Below are positions 44,468-54,651 of a stretch of DNA of 64,000 bases, piece by piece. This stretch comes from Cloacibacillus sp. Lineage in GTDB: Bacteria > Synergistota > Synergistia > Synergistales > Synergistaceae. Made by a program: the position numbers and the translations under genes. The notes beneath the pieces were generated by a model. It worked only from the letters and a program-made list of their open reading frames with translations. It ran no database searches and had not been told where the DNA came from. The first letter of the stretch is position 1. Each line of letters begins with the position of its first letter. The DNA lies in contig JAVVPF010000005.1 of the NCBI GenBank assembly GCA_036655895.1, positions 1-64,000 of the forward strand. Direction: 5' to 3'.

Positions 44468-47299
44468 TTATATTTTGTTTTCGAAGTCGTCTATCTTCAT
44501 AGGACGTGCGAAGTAGAATCCCTGTATGACGTCGCAGCCTACCGAACGCAGGAACGAAAGCTGGTCGTCGGTCTCCACGCCTTCGGCCACCACGAGGAAG
44601 TCAAGCCCGTGCGCGAGCGTGATGATCGTCTTTATCACCTCGTCGGCGCGAGCCCTGTCTGTGTCGCGCTGGAGCAGAAAGCCGCGGTCGAGCTTGATGA
44701 CGTCAAAAGGTATTTTAAGGAAGGTGCTGAGCGAGGAGTAGCCGCTTCCGAAATCGTCCATAGCTATTGAGAAGCCGGCTTTTTTGAGCCTCATGAAGAC
44801 GGGGATTATCATCGCCGTGCCGTCGGTGAGGATGTTTTCCGTGCATTCCACCTCAATGAGACCGTTTGGAAGGCCGTATTTTGCGGTCACCGCCTCAAGC
44901 TTCGCCGTAAAGTCGTGGTCGTAAAGGTGCATCCTGGAAAAATTGACCGCGATCGGCACCACGGCGCAGCCCGCCTTGATGCGCCGGCGCAGCATTTCGC
45001 AGACCTGCTCCAGTATGCAGAAATCAAGCCGTATTATCTGCCCGCTCTTTTCAAGCAGCGTTACGAAGCGGTCCGGCGGTATTGCGGCGGAGCCCTCCGG
45101 TATCCAGCGCGCGAGCGCCTCGCCGCCTATTATTTTTTCGGAAACGCTGTCATATTTGGGCTGGATGTAGGCTACGATCTCGCCGGCCGTCACCGCTGCG
45201 TCGAAGCTTGCGATAAGGGCCGCGTCCTCCATCAGCCTTCGGTGTATATCACCGTCAAAGACAGCGATATAGTTTTCAGTCTGCCCCTTCACCATGCGTT
45301 TTGCGGCGGCGGCGCAGTTCATCATCGTCTGCGGCGAAAGCGAGCGTTCTTCTATCTTATAAAGGCCGTAATTGATCGTGACCGACCTTTCATCAAGCTG
45401 CGATTTAAGTTCCTCCGTCATTTGTATGAGCCTGTCGCTCAGGCTTTCCGCGTCGTCCGAGCGCACGAGCGCCACAAAATGGTCGGCGTATATTCTTGAA
45501 AAGAGGTCGTTTGGAAAAGCCGCCGCGAATTTGTCCGCGATGAACTTCAGCAGCTCATCGCCGCTTTCCTTGCCGAATATCTCGTTGTAGAGCTGGAAGG
45601 TGGAGATGTCGAAATCTATGAGCCAGAGGCTGTCGTTTGCGCCGTCTTCGAGCCTTGCAGTAAGCGCTCGCTCAAAGCCTGCCTGCGAAAGCCTGCCGGT
45701 GAGGGCGTCGTTATAGAGCAGTCCCTGTATCTTTTTCATGGAGCCGTTTTTGGTGACGAAGGCAAAACCGAGCGCTACGGTAAGAGTGGCGAGGATGACG
45801 ATGCAAAGAAGCATGATGTCGGGCGGCATCTCGTCGATGACGGCGCGGATGTCGACCTTATTCTTTTCAACTATCTGGCGTATTACGATATTGTCTATCT
45901 CCTGCGAGGAGATGGCGTTCACGGTCTTGTTGAGAATGCTGAAAAGGTCGTGCGGGGCGCTCTTTCTGATGGCGATGGCCGCGTTCAGACTGTAGCCCTG
46001 CAATGCGACTGCGGAAAGGTCTTTATATTTTGCTTTTTTCAGCAGCATCTCCGCGGAGAAGGAGGTGAGCAGCGCCTGGTCCGTCACATTGTCGCAGACG
46101 CTGTCGGCGCATTCCCAAGCGGTTGTGAAATTTTTAAACTTGAAATTTTTGGTGGAGAGCTCTTTATAGGTGGAAAACCTGTCGACCACGGCTGTTGTGA
46201 GCTGCTCAGCCTCCAGGTACGGGACGCCGCTTTTGCGTACCACCACCCACGGCACCCTCATATAGATGTCTGTAAGGTAGAGGCCGTTCTGCTGCGCCTC
46301 CGCATAATCGTGGTTGAAGCTGGTGATTATGTCCGCCTCTTTTACGGAAAGCGTCGAGTGCGTATAATATTCGAAGCGCAGTCCAGTAGTCTCCGATATG
46401 CGCTCGAAAATATCCGCAACTATGCCGGAAAACTGACCGTTCTCGTCAAAGTATTCATACGGCTCCCAGTTGTCGTGGCAAAGCACCTTGAACGGCTTTG
46501 AGAGCCGGATATATTCCTTTTCATTGTTCGTGAAGGTGACAAAAGTGCTGTTGGTAGGCAGATGCTTGTCCATAAGCTCCTTGCTGAAAAATGGCCGCTG
46601 TATCTTTATCTCCGTAAGAGCTGCGCCAAGCTCTTTGAAAAGTTCCTTTTTCTTCGGGGAAACTGCGAAATAAAAGGGCTGCGGCGCGAACTTTGATAGC
46701 ACGCGGAAATCTTTTCCGGTGCGAATGCCTCCTGTGATGCCGGCGTCTATTTTTCCAGCGCCGATATCCTCCATCATGCGGTCTACGGTGTCGTAGCTTT
46801 TGGGAATGAAGGTGAATTTATTTTCCACGGCGAAGTCTTTGAATCTGTTAAGATTCAAATCGCTCGTATAGCCTACGGTCATGCCGTCGTAGGCGGAATA
46901 ATCGTTTTCTGCGATAGGGCTAGTGGCCGCGGTGAAAAGCGAAACGTGTCCTTCGCCGGCCGGTAGGGATGGAAAGAGCGCCTCCTTTGAGCGCCGGTTG
47001 GTCATAAACATACATCCGAGGAGGTCTATCTCGTCTCTTTGCAGCGCCTCGTAAAGTTCCGTAAGCGAGCCGTCGACGAATTGATATTTCCAGCCCGTAA
47101 AACGCGCGATATTTTGAAGGTAGTCGTAGTTATAGCCGCTGCGTTCGCCGCTTGCGCTCGTCTCCATATAGCCCGGCTGAGCGTACCAGCCTACGCGGAC
47201 GACGGAGCCGTCGCGCGCCTCCGCCGCGCCATGCCAGATCAAAAAGAGGGCGCAGAGGGCTGTGGACAAAAACGCGAATTTTTTTATGAGCGCGCGCAT
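44468..47299 (-). CDS. Periplasmic-sensor c-di-GMP phosphodiesterase (SBP3-SBP3-degenerate GGDEF-EAL)
   Basis: A 943-residue membrane sensor. After a signal peptide (to about residue 28) come two solute-binding-type (SBP_bac_3) domains (about 33-255 and 270-510), a transmembrane helix (about 520-545), a GGDEF-like domain whose signature reads YADHF and is therefore inactive as a cyclase, and a C-terminal EAL domain. The EAL domain keeps the residues of active phosphodiesterases: [31 protein letters not shown], the Lys in IKLDRGF and EGVETDDQ. Ligand binding outside the membrane would control c-di-GMP breakdown. The ligand is unknown, likely an amino acid by analogy to SBP3. Confidence 0.88.
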   Translation of the reverse strand: MRALIKKFAFLSTALCALFLIWHGAAEARDGSVVRVGWYAQPGYMETSASGERSGYNYDYLQNIARFTGWKYQFVDGSLTELYEALQRDEIDLLGCMFMTNRRSKEALFPSLPAGEGHVSLFTAATSPIAENDYSAYDGMTVGYTSDLNLNRFKDFAVENKFTFIPKSYDTVDRMMEDIGAGKIDAGITGGIRTGKDFRVLSKFAPQPFYFAVSPKKKELFKELGAALTEIKIQRPFFSKELMDKHLPTNSTFVTFTNNEKEYIRLSKPFKVLCHDNWEPYEYFDENGQFSGIVADIFERISETTGLRFEYYTHSTLSVKEADIITSFNHDYAEAQQNGLYLTDIYMRVPWVVVRKSGVPYLEAEQLTTAVVDRFSTYKELSTKNFKFKNFTTAWECADSVCDNVTDQALLTSFSAEMLLKKAKYKDLSAVALQGYSLNAAIAIRKSAPHDLFSILNKTVNAISSQEIDNIVIRQIVEKNKVDIRAVIDEMPPDIMLLCIVILATLTVALGFAFVTKNGSMKKIQGLLYNDALTGRLSQAGFERALTARLEDGANDSLWLIDFDISTFQLYNEIFGKESGDELLKFIADKFAAAFPNDLFSRIYADHFVALVRSDDAESLSDRLIQMTEELKSQLDERSVTINYGLYKIEERSLSPQTMMNCAAAAKRMVKGQTENYIAVFDGDIHRRLMEDAALIASFDAAVTAGEIVAYIQPKYDSVSEKIIGGEALARWIPEGSAAIPPDRFVTLLEKSGQIIRLDFCILEQVCEMLRRRIKAGCAVVPIAVNFSRMHLYDHDFTAKLEAVTAKYGLPNGLIEVECTENILTDGTAMIIPVFMRLKKAGFSIAMDDFGSGYSSLSTFLKIPFDVIKLDRGFLLQRDTDRARADEVIKTIITLAHGLDFLVVAEGVETDDQLSFLRSVGCDVIQGFYFARPMKIDDFENKI

Positions 47300-47640
47300 C
47301 GTTTACCTGCGGCCCCAAACGGGGCGCGGAGGAGGAAAGCAGAAAACCTGTATGGGGTTTTTTGATATTTTGCGAACCATTGTAGATTTCATGCCGTTCC
47401 CTTTCATATCAGCCGCAGTAATCGGCTCAACCTGGGATAATTTCGCGCGGGACACTCTCTCTACCTATTATATATCAGAAAGTGGTAAAATTTTTGCCGC
47501 GTTGAAACGACGTTCGCAATAACAATACGCGTTACGCTGCCCCCGACGTTCTTTTGTTATTAAAAGTAGTATACAATTTTCTATATGTAACAAAAATTTA
47601 TAAAATCTGGTCATCATAACAGATAATTATGTCAGCTTTA
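47300..47640. other. Non-coding region upstream of the sensor gene
   Basis: No credible gene. It should contain the promoter of the minus-strand sensor; TATAAT on the minus strand (47467-47472) is a candidate -10. A GC-rich hairpin GCCCC / GGGGC (47312-47325) lies just before the sensor start. No other structure stands out. Confidence 0.45.
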
Positions 47641-47659
47641 TCTTTTGTGGGATTGTATC

Positions 47660-47688
47660 TTGACATTTAAAAATATCTAGAATATATT
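47660..47688 (+). promoter_or_regulatory. Promoter of the riboswitch-controlled operon
   Basis: TTGACA (47660-47665), exactly 17 bp, TATATT (47683-47688), placing the transcript start near 47695, right before the riboswitch. Confidence 0.8.
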
Positions 47689-47702
47689 ACGAATCGTAAA
47701 AA

Positions 47703-47850
47703 TTTAGCGTCTGAAACGCCAGGGAATTTGGTTGAACGCCAAAGCGGCCCCGCCACTGTAGCCATGACGAAATCGCGGTATCACTGAAAAAGCGGCATTT
47801 TTTGGGAAGATGCGAGAGTAGGGGGATTGGAAGCCAGGAGACCTGTTTCA
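47703..47850 (+). promoter_or_regulatory. Cobalamin riboswitch
   Basis: The conserved core of cobalamin (AdoCbl) riboswitches is visible: GCGTCTGAAACGCC stem, GGGAA, GGTTGAACGCC, the nearly invariant CCCGCCACTGTA (47749-47760) and the B12-box-like end AAGCCAGGAGACCTG (47831-47845). It is on the plus strand, just after a strong promoter, and the first gene downstream is the aconitase-family hydratase. No typical T-run terminator follows, so control may work through structure near the leader or ribosome binding site. B12 riboswitches normally turn expression off when B12 is present. Confidence 0.93.
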
Positions 47851-48204
47851 GCCGACGAGAAAAGAATTCGCGCGGGCGGATGCTGTTTTTTGGACATCAC
47901 TGCATGTATTTGCAGAGGTCTTTAAGTGTTGTCTGCGCGGATATGGCAGGCGGCATTTTTTTTAGCTCCAGTTTGTGGAGCGCGCCTTTAGCATCTATCA
48001 CAATTAAATATATGACCGGATAAATGTAAGTAATAAATAATATACCAACGTATATTTTAGAGTTTACAAGACGTCTGGGTCATCAAATAAAAAGAAAGGA
48101 GCGCGCGGCTGTCGGATAAGTTCGGTCAAAAGGAATGTAAATAGTGTGAATTATTTAGCAAATTAGGGGAAATTTAAGAGAACAGCAAAAGGAGCTGGAA
48201 AAAT
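47851..48204 (+). other. Leader region between riboswitch and hydratase gene
   Basis: No convincing gene. It contains a small hairpin GCTCCA / TGGAGC (47965-47981), an AT-rich stretch and the ribosome binding site region AAAAGGAG before 48205. The 47-residue reading frame at 47879-48022 has no ribosome binding site and does not look like a protein. The leader may be the expression platform, or mark a gene lost between riboswitch and hydratase. Confidence 0.4.
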
Positions 48205-50541
48205 ATGATCAGGCTTATTGAAAATGGCGCTTATCTGCTTCATGGGAACGTGCTGGTGGAAGATATTGAAAGACAAAGCCTTGCGGAGATAGACGCGAAG
48301 GTGAGCGAAGCTGGTTTTACGCCGCTTGGCCTGCTGCCTGACGATAAAAGGAAGGCAGCGCGCGGGACGATATCCGCGGGCATCATAGCCGACCATAACA
48401 GCTCCGGCACGGAAGAGGATTATAAGATCCGCTTCGACAGCCTTGCGTCGCACGACATCACCTATGTCGGCATCATCCAGACGGCGATCGCAAGCGGAAT
48501 GAAAAAATTCCCCGTCCCCTATGTTATGACCAACTGTCATAATTCCCTCTGCGCCGTCGGCGGCACCATCAACGAGGACGACCACCTCTTTGGCCTCTCC
48601 GCCGCGAAAAAGTACGGCGGTGAGTTTGTACCGGCGCATCTTGCGGTCATCCACTCCTATGTGAGGGAGATGATGACAGGCTGCGGCAGAATGATATTAG
48701 GCTCGGACAGCCACACGCGCTACGGCGCCCTTGGAACGATGGGCGTGGGCGAAGGCGGCCCGGAGCTTGTAAAACAGTTGGTGGAGCGCACCTATGACTT
48801 CCCGCGCGCGGACGTTGTAGCCGTATACCTGACTGGCGCGCCGCACCCCGGCGTAGGCCCTCAGGACGTTGCGCTTGCTCTTATTGGCGCCGTTTTTAAG
48901 AATGGCTTTGTGAAAAATAAGGTGATGGAGTTTGTCGGCCCCGGCGTATCCAGCCTGCCCGTAGAATTTAGAAACGGCGTCGACGTGATGACGACGGAGA
49001 CTGCCTGCTGGACCTCGGTCTGGCGCACGGACGACAAAGTAGAAGAATATTTCCGCGTCCACGGCCGCCCCGAAGCCTACAAGAAACTCGACCCAGCTGA
49101 CGTCGCGTGGTATGACGCGGCCATCGTGGTGGAGCTCGACAAGATAAAGCCGATGATAGCGCTTCCGTTCCATCCCAGCAACGTCTATACAATAGAAGAA
49201 CTGTGCGCGAACCCGTACGAGATACTGAAAAAGGTCGAGGACGAGGCGCGCGACAGCCTTGAAAATCCAAATATAACGCTGAACCTTACGGACAAGATCT
49301 CAAAGGACGGCAAGATACATGTCGACCAGGGAATAATAGCCGGCTGCTCGGGCGGCACCTTTGACAACGTCGTAGCCGCCGCTCAGATACTTAAGGGACG
49401 CAACGTAGGCTGCGGGGAATTTTCCCTCTCCGTCTATCCGGGAAGCCAGCCCGCGATGCTTGAGCTTATAGGCAACGGTTCCATCGGAGATTTGATGGAG
49501 GCCGGGGCAGTGGTGAAGACGGCCTTCTGCGGCCCGTGCTTCGGCGCTGGCGACACTCCCTCGAACCACGGTTTCAGCATCCGCCATACAACGAGGAATT
49601 TCCCAAACCGCGAAGGCTCAAAGCCGGGAGACGGACAGATATCCTCGGTCGCGCTCATGGACGCGCGCTCCATCGCGGCGACCGCGGCAAATGGCGGCGT
49701 CCTCACTTCGGCTGCGGAGTTCTGTTCGCTGCTGCACGACGAGCCGTATAAATTCCGCGGCGACATATATGAGAAGAAGGTCTATCACGGTTTTGGAAAG
49801 GCCGACGAAAGCCAGGAGCTCGTCTACGGGCCAAACATACGCCCGTGGCCTGCCGTCTACCCGCTTACGGAAAATATCCTTCTCCGCGTCGCCTCAGTCA
49901 TAACCGACCCGGTCACTACCACCGACGAACTTATCCCCTCCGGCGAAACCTCGTCGCTGCGTTCCAATCCTATAAAGCTCGCGCAGTTCGCCCTTTCGCG
50001 CAAAGACCCCAAATATGTGGGGCGTGCTACGGCGGTGCAGGCGCTCAACGAAAACCGCATGGCGGCGCTTGACGAAAGAGAGCCGCTCAACGCGGAGACC
50101 AGGGCGCTGCTTGAATCCGTCGGCGAGAGCGAGATGCTCGGCAACACGATGATAGGGAGCGCTATCTTTGCGGTGAAGCCGGGAGACGGCTCCGCCCGCG
50201 AACAGGCCGCCTCCTCGCAGAAGGTGCTCGGCGGGCAGGCGAATTTCGCGGAAGAATACGCCACAAAGCGCTACCGCAGCAACCTTATCAACTGGGGCAT
50301 GATCCCCTTCATCGCGGACAAGGCTGACAGAGAGAAGTTCCGTGTCGACGACTGGGTGTTTATCGAGGGCATACGCCGCGCCGTAAAATACGGCGATGAG
50401 AGCGTCGAGGCGCTGATAATCGGAGCGGACGGCAAAAAAGAGACCATCACGCTCAAGATGCCCGGCCTTACGCAGGACGACCGCGATATCATCCTTGCCG
50501 GATGCCTGATGAACTACTACGCGAACGAAAACAAAGAATAA
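48205..50541 (+). CDS. Aconitase-family hydratase
   Basis: A 778-residue enzyme of the aconitase superfamily (4Fe-4S lyase), interconverting citrate and isocitrate if it is a true aconitase. Cys ligand motifs are seen in [12 protein letters not shown] (near residue 379) and [11 protein letters not shown] (near residue 440), and an N-terminal stretch [20 protein letters not shown] and the swivelling C-terminal domain complete the fold. Genomes often label this subfamily simply hydratase, so substrate is inferred from the neighbours: isocitrate dehydrogenase and citrate lyase follow. AAAAGGAG precedes the ATG. Confidence 0.88.
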   Translation: MIRLIENGAYLLHGNVLVEDIERQSLAEIDAKVSEAGFTPLGLLPDDKRKAARGTISAGIIADHNSSGTEEDYKIRFDSLASHDITYVGIIQTAIASGMKKFPVPYVMTNCHNSLCAVGGTINEDDHLFGLSAAKKYGGEFVPAHLAVIHSYVREMMTGCGRMILGSDSHTRYGALGTMGVGEGGPELVKQLVERTYDFPRADVVAVYLTGAPHPGVGPQDVALALIGAVFKNGFVKNKVMEFVGPGVSSLPVEFRNGVDVMTTETACWTSVWRTDDKVEEYFRVHGRPEAYKKLDPADVAWYDAAIVVELDKIKPMIALPFHPSNVYTIEELCANPYEILKKVEDEARDSLENPNITLNLTDKISKDGKIHVDQGIIAGCSGGTFDNVVAAAQILKGRNVGCGEFSLSVYPGSQPAMLELIGNGSIGDLMEAGAVVKTAFCGPCFGAGDTPSNHGFSIRHTTRNFPNREGSKPGDGQISSVALMDARSIAATAANGGVLTSAAEFCSLLHDEPYKFRGDIYEKKVYHGFGKADESQELVYGPNIRPWPAVYPLTENILLRVASVITDPVTTTDELIPSGETSSLRSNPIKLAQFALSRKDPKYVGRATAVQALNENRMAALDEREPLNAETRALLESVGESEMLGNTMIGSAIFAVKPGDGSAREQAASSQKVLGGQANFAEEYATKRYRSNLINWGMIPFIADKADREKFRVDDWVFIEGIRRAVKYGDESVEALIIGADGKKETITLKMPGLTQDDRDIILAGCLMNYYANENKE

Positions 50542-50578
50542 CGCACGACGAAAATTTAAGGACGGGGAGATAAATATA

Positions 50579-51784
50579 ATGGAAAAAATCAAAATGACCA
50601 CGCCCATCGTAGAGATGGACGGCGACGAAATGACGAGAATACTCTGGCAGCAGATAAAGGATACGCTCATCCTGCCCTATGTAGATTTAAAGACGGAATA
50701 TTATGACTTGGGCCTCAAACATCGCGACGAGACGGACGACCAGGTGACGACAGCGTCGGCCGAAGCGACAAAGAGGCTCGGCGTCGCGGTGAAGTGCGCC
50801 ACAATCACCCCGAACGCGCAGCGCGTCGAGGAATACGGCCTTAAAAAACAGTGGAAGAGCCCCAACGGTACAATAAGGGCGATCCTTGACGGCACTGTAT
50901 TTCGCGCGCCCATCATGATAGACGGCATCAGCCCGACGGTGCGCACGTGGACGAAGCCCATCACAATAGCGCGCCACGCCTACGGCGACATCTATAAGGA
51001 CGTTGAGATGAACATCCCCTGCGCCGGGACGTTAAAGATGGTCTTTGAACCGGCAGACGGCGACGCCGCAAAGCGTCAGGAGGAGACGATCTTCGACTAT
51101 AAGGCGCCTGGCATCGCGATGGGTATGCACAACCTCGAAAAATCAATATCGAGCTTTGCGCGCGCCTGCTTCAAATACGCGCTCGACACCAAGCAGGATC
51201 TCTGGTTTTCAACAAAGGACACCATCTCAAAGAAATACGACCAGACCTTCAAGCTCATCTTTGAAGAGATATTCGAGAAGGAATATAAGGATGCCTTTGA
51301 GAAGGCCGGCATCACATACTTCTATACCCTTATCGACGACGCGGTGGCGCGCGTCATCCGCTCCGAGGGCGGCTTCATCTGGGCCTGCAAAAACTACGAC
51401 GGCGACGTAATGTCCGACATGGTGGCGACCGCCTTCGGAAGCCTCGCAATGATGACCTCAGTTCTCGTCTCCCCGAGCGGCATCTATGAATACGAGGCGG
51501 CTCACGGAACGGTGACGCGCCATTATTACCAGCATCTTGAGGGACGCAGCACCTCGACGAACCCGATGGCCACCATCTTCGCGTGGAGCGGCGCGCTGCG
51601 CAAACGCGGAGAGCTGGACGGCAACGCAGAGCTGGCGCAGTTCGCGGACCGGCTCGAAAAAGCGTCGATAGCCACGATAGAGGTCGGTGAAATGACGAAA
51701 GATCTATTCACCATAGCTGACATTCCCAATAAGAAATCGCTGACCTCAGAAGAATTCCTTAACGCGATAGCGGCGAGGCTCTAA
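50579..51784 (+). CDS. icd: NADP-dependent isocitrate dehydrogenase (eukaryotic-type)
   Basis: A 401-residue type II isocitrate dehydrogenase, interconverting isocitrate and 2-oxoglutarate plus CO2. The start [17 protein letters not shown] and the coenzyme-binding region [23 protein letters not shown] near residue 305 are diagnostic of NADP-specific, eukaryote-like enzymes. The reductive carboxylation direction is feasible thermodynamically when NADPH is plentiful. GGGGAG precedes the ATG. It follows the hydratase by about 37 bp and precedes citDEF after a hairpin. Confidence 0.93.
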   Translation: MEKIKMTTPIVEMDGDEMTRILWQQIKDTLILPYVDLKTEYYDLGLKHRDETDDQVTTASAEATKRLGVAVKCATITPNAQRVEEYGLKKQWKSPNGTIRAILDGTVFRAPIMIDGISPTVRTWTKPITIARHAYGDIYKDVEMNIPCAGTLKMVFEPADGDAAKRQEETIFDYKAPGIAMGMHNLEKSISSFARACFKYALDTKQDLWFSTKDTISKKYDQTFKLIFEEIFEKEYKDAFEKAGITYFYTLIDDAVARVIRSEGGFIWACKNYDGDVMSDMVATAFGSLAMMTSVLVSPSGIYEYEAAHGTVTRHYYQHLEGRSTSTNPMATIFAWSGALRKRGELDGNAELAQFADRLEKASIATIEVGEMTKDLFTIADIPNKKSLTSEEFLNAIAARL

Positions 51785-51789
51785 AAATC

Positions 51790-51823
51790 AAAGGGCGCGC
51801 CCGCAGGACGGGACGCGCCCTTT
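51790..51823 (+). promoter_or_regulatory. Intercistronic hairpin between icd and citD
   Basis: A perfect 10-bp stem AAAGGGCGCG / CGCGCCCTTT with an inner CCG / CGG pair; followed by TTTCG. It may partially terminate transcription, so citDEF could be expressed less than the first two genes. Confidence 0.65.
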
Positions 51824-51849
51824 CGCTCATCTGAAAGGTGGCCATAACG

Positions 51850-52113
51850 ATGAAACTGCTAAAGAATGCGGCGGCGGGAACGCTTGAATCCTCCGACTGC
51901 CGCGTCTGCGTATCTCCGGCAGACGGCGTGATCCTGGAATACAACGGAGCAAACAGCGTCATCTTTGCCGACAGGACAAAAAAACTTGTCGACGATGTGC
52001 TGAAAGAAAATGATTTAAGCGGCGCAAAAATCACCATACAGGACCAGGGCGCCATAGAGATAACGATAAGGGCGCGGCTTGAATGCGCCTTAGAACGCGC
52101 GGCGGAGGAATAA
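51850..52113 (+). CDS. citD: Citrate lyase acyl carrier protein (gamma subunit)
   Basis: An 87-residue carrier. Ser14 in GTLESSD is the attachment site of the phosphoribosyl-dephospho-CoA prosthetic group. GAAAGGTGG before ATG 51850 supports that start over the GTG at 51838. It is followed by citE after four bases. The genes for prosthetic-group synthesis and attachment (citG, citX) and acetyl ligase (citC) are not nearby and must lie elsewhere. Confidence 0.92.
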   Translation: MKLLKNAAAGTLESSDCRVCVSPADGVILEYNGANSVIFADRTKKLVDDVLKENDLSGAKITIQDQGAIEITIRARLECALERAAEE

Positions 52114-52117
52114 AGAT

Positions 52118-53002
52118 ATGAAAGCCACTCGTTCAATGCTCTATATCCCCGGGGACGCTCCGGGGATGATCCAGCACGCGCCCATCTTCGGCTGCGACAG
52201 CATCCTGCTCGACCTGGAGGACGCAGTCGCGCTCACAGAAAAGGACAGCGCCCGCAAAATGGTTGCGACCTTCCTTTCGAGGTTCGATTTTAAAGACCTC
52301 TTTGTAACAGTCAGAATAAACGGCGCCGACACCGAATTTTTTGAAAAAGATCTGGAAGCGGTGGTCCCCTGTCGTCCCGACGCCGTGCGGCTGCCCAAGT
52401 GCAACGGCCCGCAGGATATTCTCGCCGCCGACAGGCGCATCTCCGAAATAGAAGAAAAAAACGGCATCGAACCCGGAACGGTGAAGCTTCACGCCATGAT
52501 AGAGACGGCGCTCGGCCTTGAGCGGTGCTTTGAGACGGCGACGGCCTCCCCGCGCGTCACGGCGCTCACGATAGGCGGGCAGGACTTCACCGCCGACATG
52601 GGCGTGCAAAAGACAAAAGAGGGGCGCGAGCTTTTCTACGCAAGATGCCGCATAGTCGCAGCCGCCCACGCAGCGGGCGTTGATTCCTACGACACCGTGT
52701 GGGCCGACCTTCAGGACAACGAAGGACTGCTGCGCGAATCGAAAGAAATAGTCGGCTTAGGCTTCACCGGAAAAGCCTGCATCCATCCCAGCCAGGTGGC
52801 GACCATCCACAAGGCATTCATACCAGCCGAAAAAGAGCTGCGCCGCGCGCTGCGCGTCGTCGAGGCGGCGGAAGCCGCAAAACGCGAAGGCAAGGGCGTC
52901 ATCTCCGTCGACGGCAAAATGGTCGACGCGCCGGTAGTCGCGAGATCCGTGCATCTTCTCGAACTCGCCGAGCTTTACGGCATTGAAAGAGGTGGATTCT
53001 AA
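52118..53002 (+). CDS. citE: Citrate lyase beta subunit (citryl-ACP lyase)
   Basis: A 294-residue TIM-barrel lyase that splits citryl-ACP into acetyl-ACP and oxaloacetate. The N-terminal RSMLYIPGDAPGMIQHAP, the acidic EDAVA metal region (residues 34-40) and the GQDFTADMG segment near residue 153 are typical. AGGAATAAAGAT precedes the ATG. The end overlaps the citF start by one base (TAATG). Confidence 0.93.
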   Translation: MKATRSMLYIPGDAPGMIQHAPIFGCDSILLDLEDAVALTEKDSARKMVATFLSRFDFKDLFVTVRINGADTEFFEKDLEAVVPCRPDAVRLPKCNGPQDILAADRRISEIEEKNGIEPGTVKLHAMIETALGLERCFETATASPRVTALTIGGQDFTADMGVQKTKEGRELFYARCRIVAAAHAAGVDSYDTVWADLQDNEGLLRESKEIVGLGFTGKACIHPSQVATIHKAFIPAEKELRRALRVVEAAEAAKREGKGVISVDGKMVDAPVVARSVHLLELAELYGIERGGF

Positions 53003-54564
53003 TGAAAAATGTTATAAATTCGCTTGGCCGGCTTGTTCCGACGGAAGTCCCCGGCGTCGGCGCTTTCATGCCCTACTCCGCGCCCTTTGATCGTATCGCG
53101 GCAATGCGTGGAGCCGCCGCCGCGCAAAAACCGCTTCGCGCAGCGCTCCCAAGCCGCGACAAACGCGCCGCCTCTCTTCGCGCCGCGATAGAAAACTCCG
53201 GCCTTCAGGACGGCATGACCATATCTTTTCACCATCATCTTAGAAACGGAGACGCCGTCATCCCTATGGTGCTTGCTGAGCTTCAGGCGATGGGCTTCAA
53301 AGGCCTCACCTTCGCGCCAAGCTCCATACCGGACGCGCACGACTGCGTCGCCGACTACATAAAAAGCGGCCTCATAAACAAACTCTACACAAGCGGAGTG
53401 CGCGGCAAACTGGGACAGCTGCTTTCAAGCGGCGAAGTAGATATCCCCGTCGTTATCCGCAGCCACGGAGGACGCGCGCGCGCCATCGAAGAAGGCTCCA
53501 TAAAAATAGACGTAGCCTTTTTAGCCGCTCCATCCTGCGACTGTCTTGGAAACATCAGCGGCTGCACAGGCCCATCAGCCTGCGGCTCGCTCGGATACGC
53601 CATAACTGACGCAAGAAACGCGGCCCATGTCATAGCCGTAACAGACAACCTCGTCGAATATCCGCTTTCACCCAAAATCTCCATCCCGCAGTACCATGTA
53701 GACCAGGTGGTGACCGTTGAAAGCATAGGCGACCCCGCAAAAATAGCGACGGGTGCTGCGCGCATCACAAGAAGCCCCGTAGACCTCCGCATCGCGCAGG
53801 ACTCCTTCCGCCTAATGAAGGCGGCGGAGGTCGTGCGCCCCGGCTTTTCCTTCCAGATGGGAGTTGGCGGCGCGAGCCTTGCCGCAGCCGTCTACCTTGA
53901 GGAATACATGGCCGAAAAAGGTATCACGGGCAGCTTCGGCTTGGGCGGAGTTGGAGGCTACATGGCCGCAATGCACGACAAAGGCATGTTCCGCACCGTA
54001 TTTGACGTGCAGTCCTTCGACGCCGTCGTCACAAAATCAATGGCAGCAAACCCGAGCCACATAGAGATAGACGCCTCATGGTACGCGAACCCGTTCAACG
54101 CGGGAGCGCTCGTCAACAACCTCGACTGCGTCATACTGGCCGCGCTAGAAGTAGACACAGACTTCAACGTAAACGTCCTGACTGGCAACGACGGAGTTCT
54201 GCGCGGCGCCTCAGGCGGACACCAGGACACGGCGGCCGGCGCTGCGCTTTCGATAGTGGTTCTGCCCTCCTTCCGCGGAGGCGTGCCCTCAATAAAAGAT
54301 AAAGTGACGACCATAACCACCCCCGGCGAAACGGTAGACGCCATCGTCACCGAGCGCGGCATCTGCATAAACAGCCGCCGCCCCGAGATAACGGAGGCCG
54401 CGCGAAAGGCGAAGCTTCCAGTAATAGAGATAACGGATCTAAAAAACGAAATAGAAAAACTGACCGGCGTCCCCAAGCCGATAGAATTCAACTACGACAA
54501 ACTACTGGCCGCCGTGGAATACAGAGACGGAACTCTGATCGACGGGGTGTACGCGGCGAAATAG
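53002..54564 (+). CDS. citF: Citrate lyase alpha subunit (citrate:ACP transferase)
   Basis: A 520-residue CoA-transferase-type subunit that exchanges acetyl for citryl on the acyl carrier protein. The glutamate/glycine-rich motifs of the family are seen (FHHHLRNGDAVIPMV near residue 75, AGAALSIVVLPSFRGGVPSI near residue 415). It completes CitDEF. A strong bidirectional terminator follows. Confidence 0.94.
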   Translation: MKNVINSLGRLVPTEVPGVGAFMPYSAPFDRIAAMRGAAAAQKPLRAALPSRDKRAASLRAAIENSGLQDGMTISFHHHLRNGDAVIPMVLAELQAMGFKGLTFAPSSIPDAHDCVADYIKSGLINKLYTSGVRGKLGQLLSSGEVDIPVVIRSHGGRARAIEEGSIKIDVAFLAAPSCDCLGNISGCTGPSACGSLGYAITDARNAAHVIAVTDNLVEYPLSPKISIPQYHVDQVVTVESIGDPAKIATGAARITRSPVDLRIAQDSFRLMKAAEVVRPGFSFQMGVGGASLAAAVYLEEYMAEKGITGSFGLGGVGGYMAAMHDKGMFRTVFDVQSFDAVVTKSMAANPSHIEIDASWYANPFNAGALVNNLDCVILAALEVDTDFNVNVLTGNDGVLRGASGGHQDTAAGAALSIVVLPSFRGGVPSIKDKVTTITTPGETVDAIVTERGICINSRRPEITEAARKAKLPVIEITDLKNEIEKLTGVPKPIEFNYDKLLAAVEYRDGTLIDGVYAAK

Positions 54565-54585
54565 GCATAGGCAGTTTTTACAATC

Positions 54586-54639
54586 AAAAAGAGCAGGAGG
54601 CCGCGCCGGTATCTGTCCGCGCGGCCTCCTGCTCTTTTT
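54586..54639. terminator. Bidirectional terminator after citF
   Basis: A 20-bp stem from 54586-54605 to 54620-54639 with A and T runs on both sides. Confidence 0.95.
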
Positions 54640-54651
54640 GGAGAAAAGGGA

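Noticed and set aside
47262-47522. 86-codon plus-strand frame upstream of the riboswitch
   Set aside because: It begins inside the antisense of the sensor gene, lacks a ribosome binding site and has no protein-like pattern.
47802-48023. 73-codon frame overlapping the riboswitch
   Set aside because: It overlaps the conserved riboswitch core and has no ribosome binding site; the RNA element explains the sequence.
48139-48144. Start-stop ATGTAA after AAAAGGA in the hydratase leader
   Set aside because: A minimal start-stop could be regulatory but is easily a chance match; nothing else supports it.
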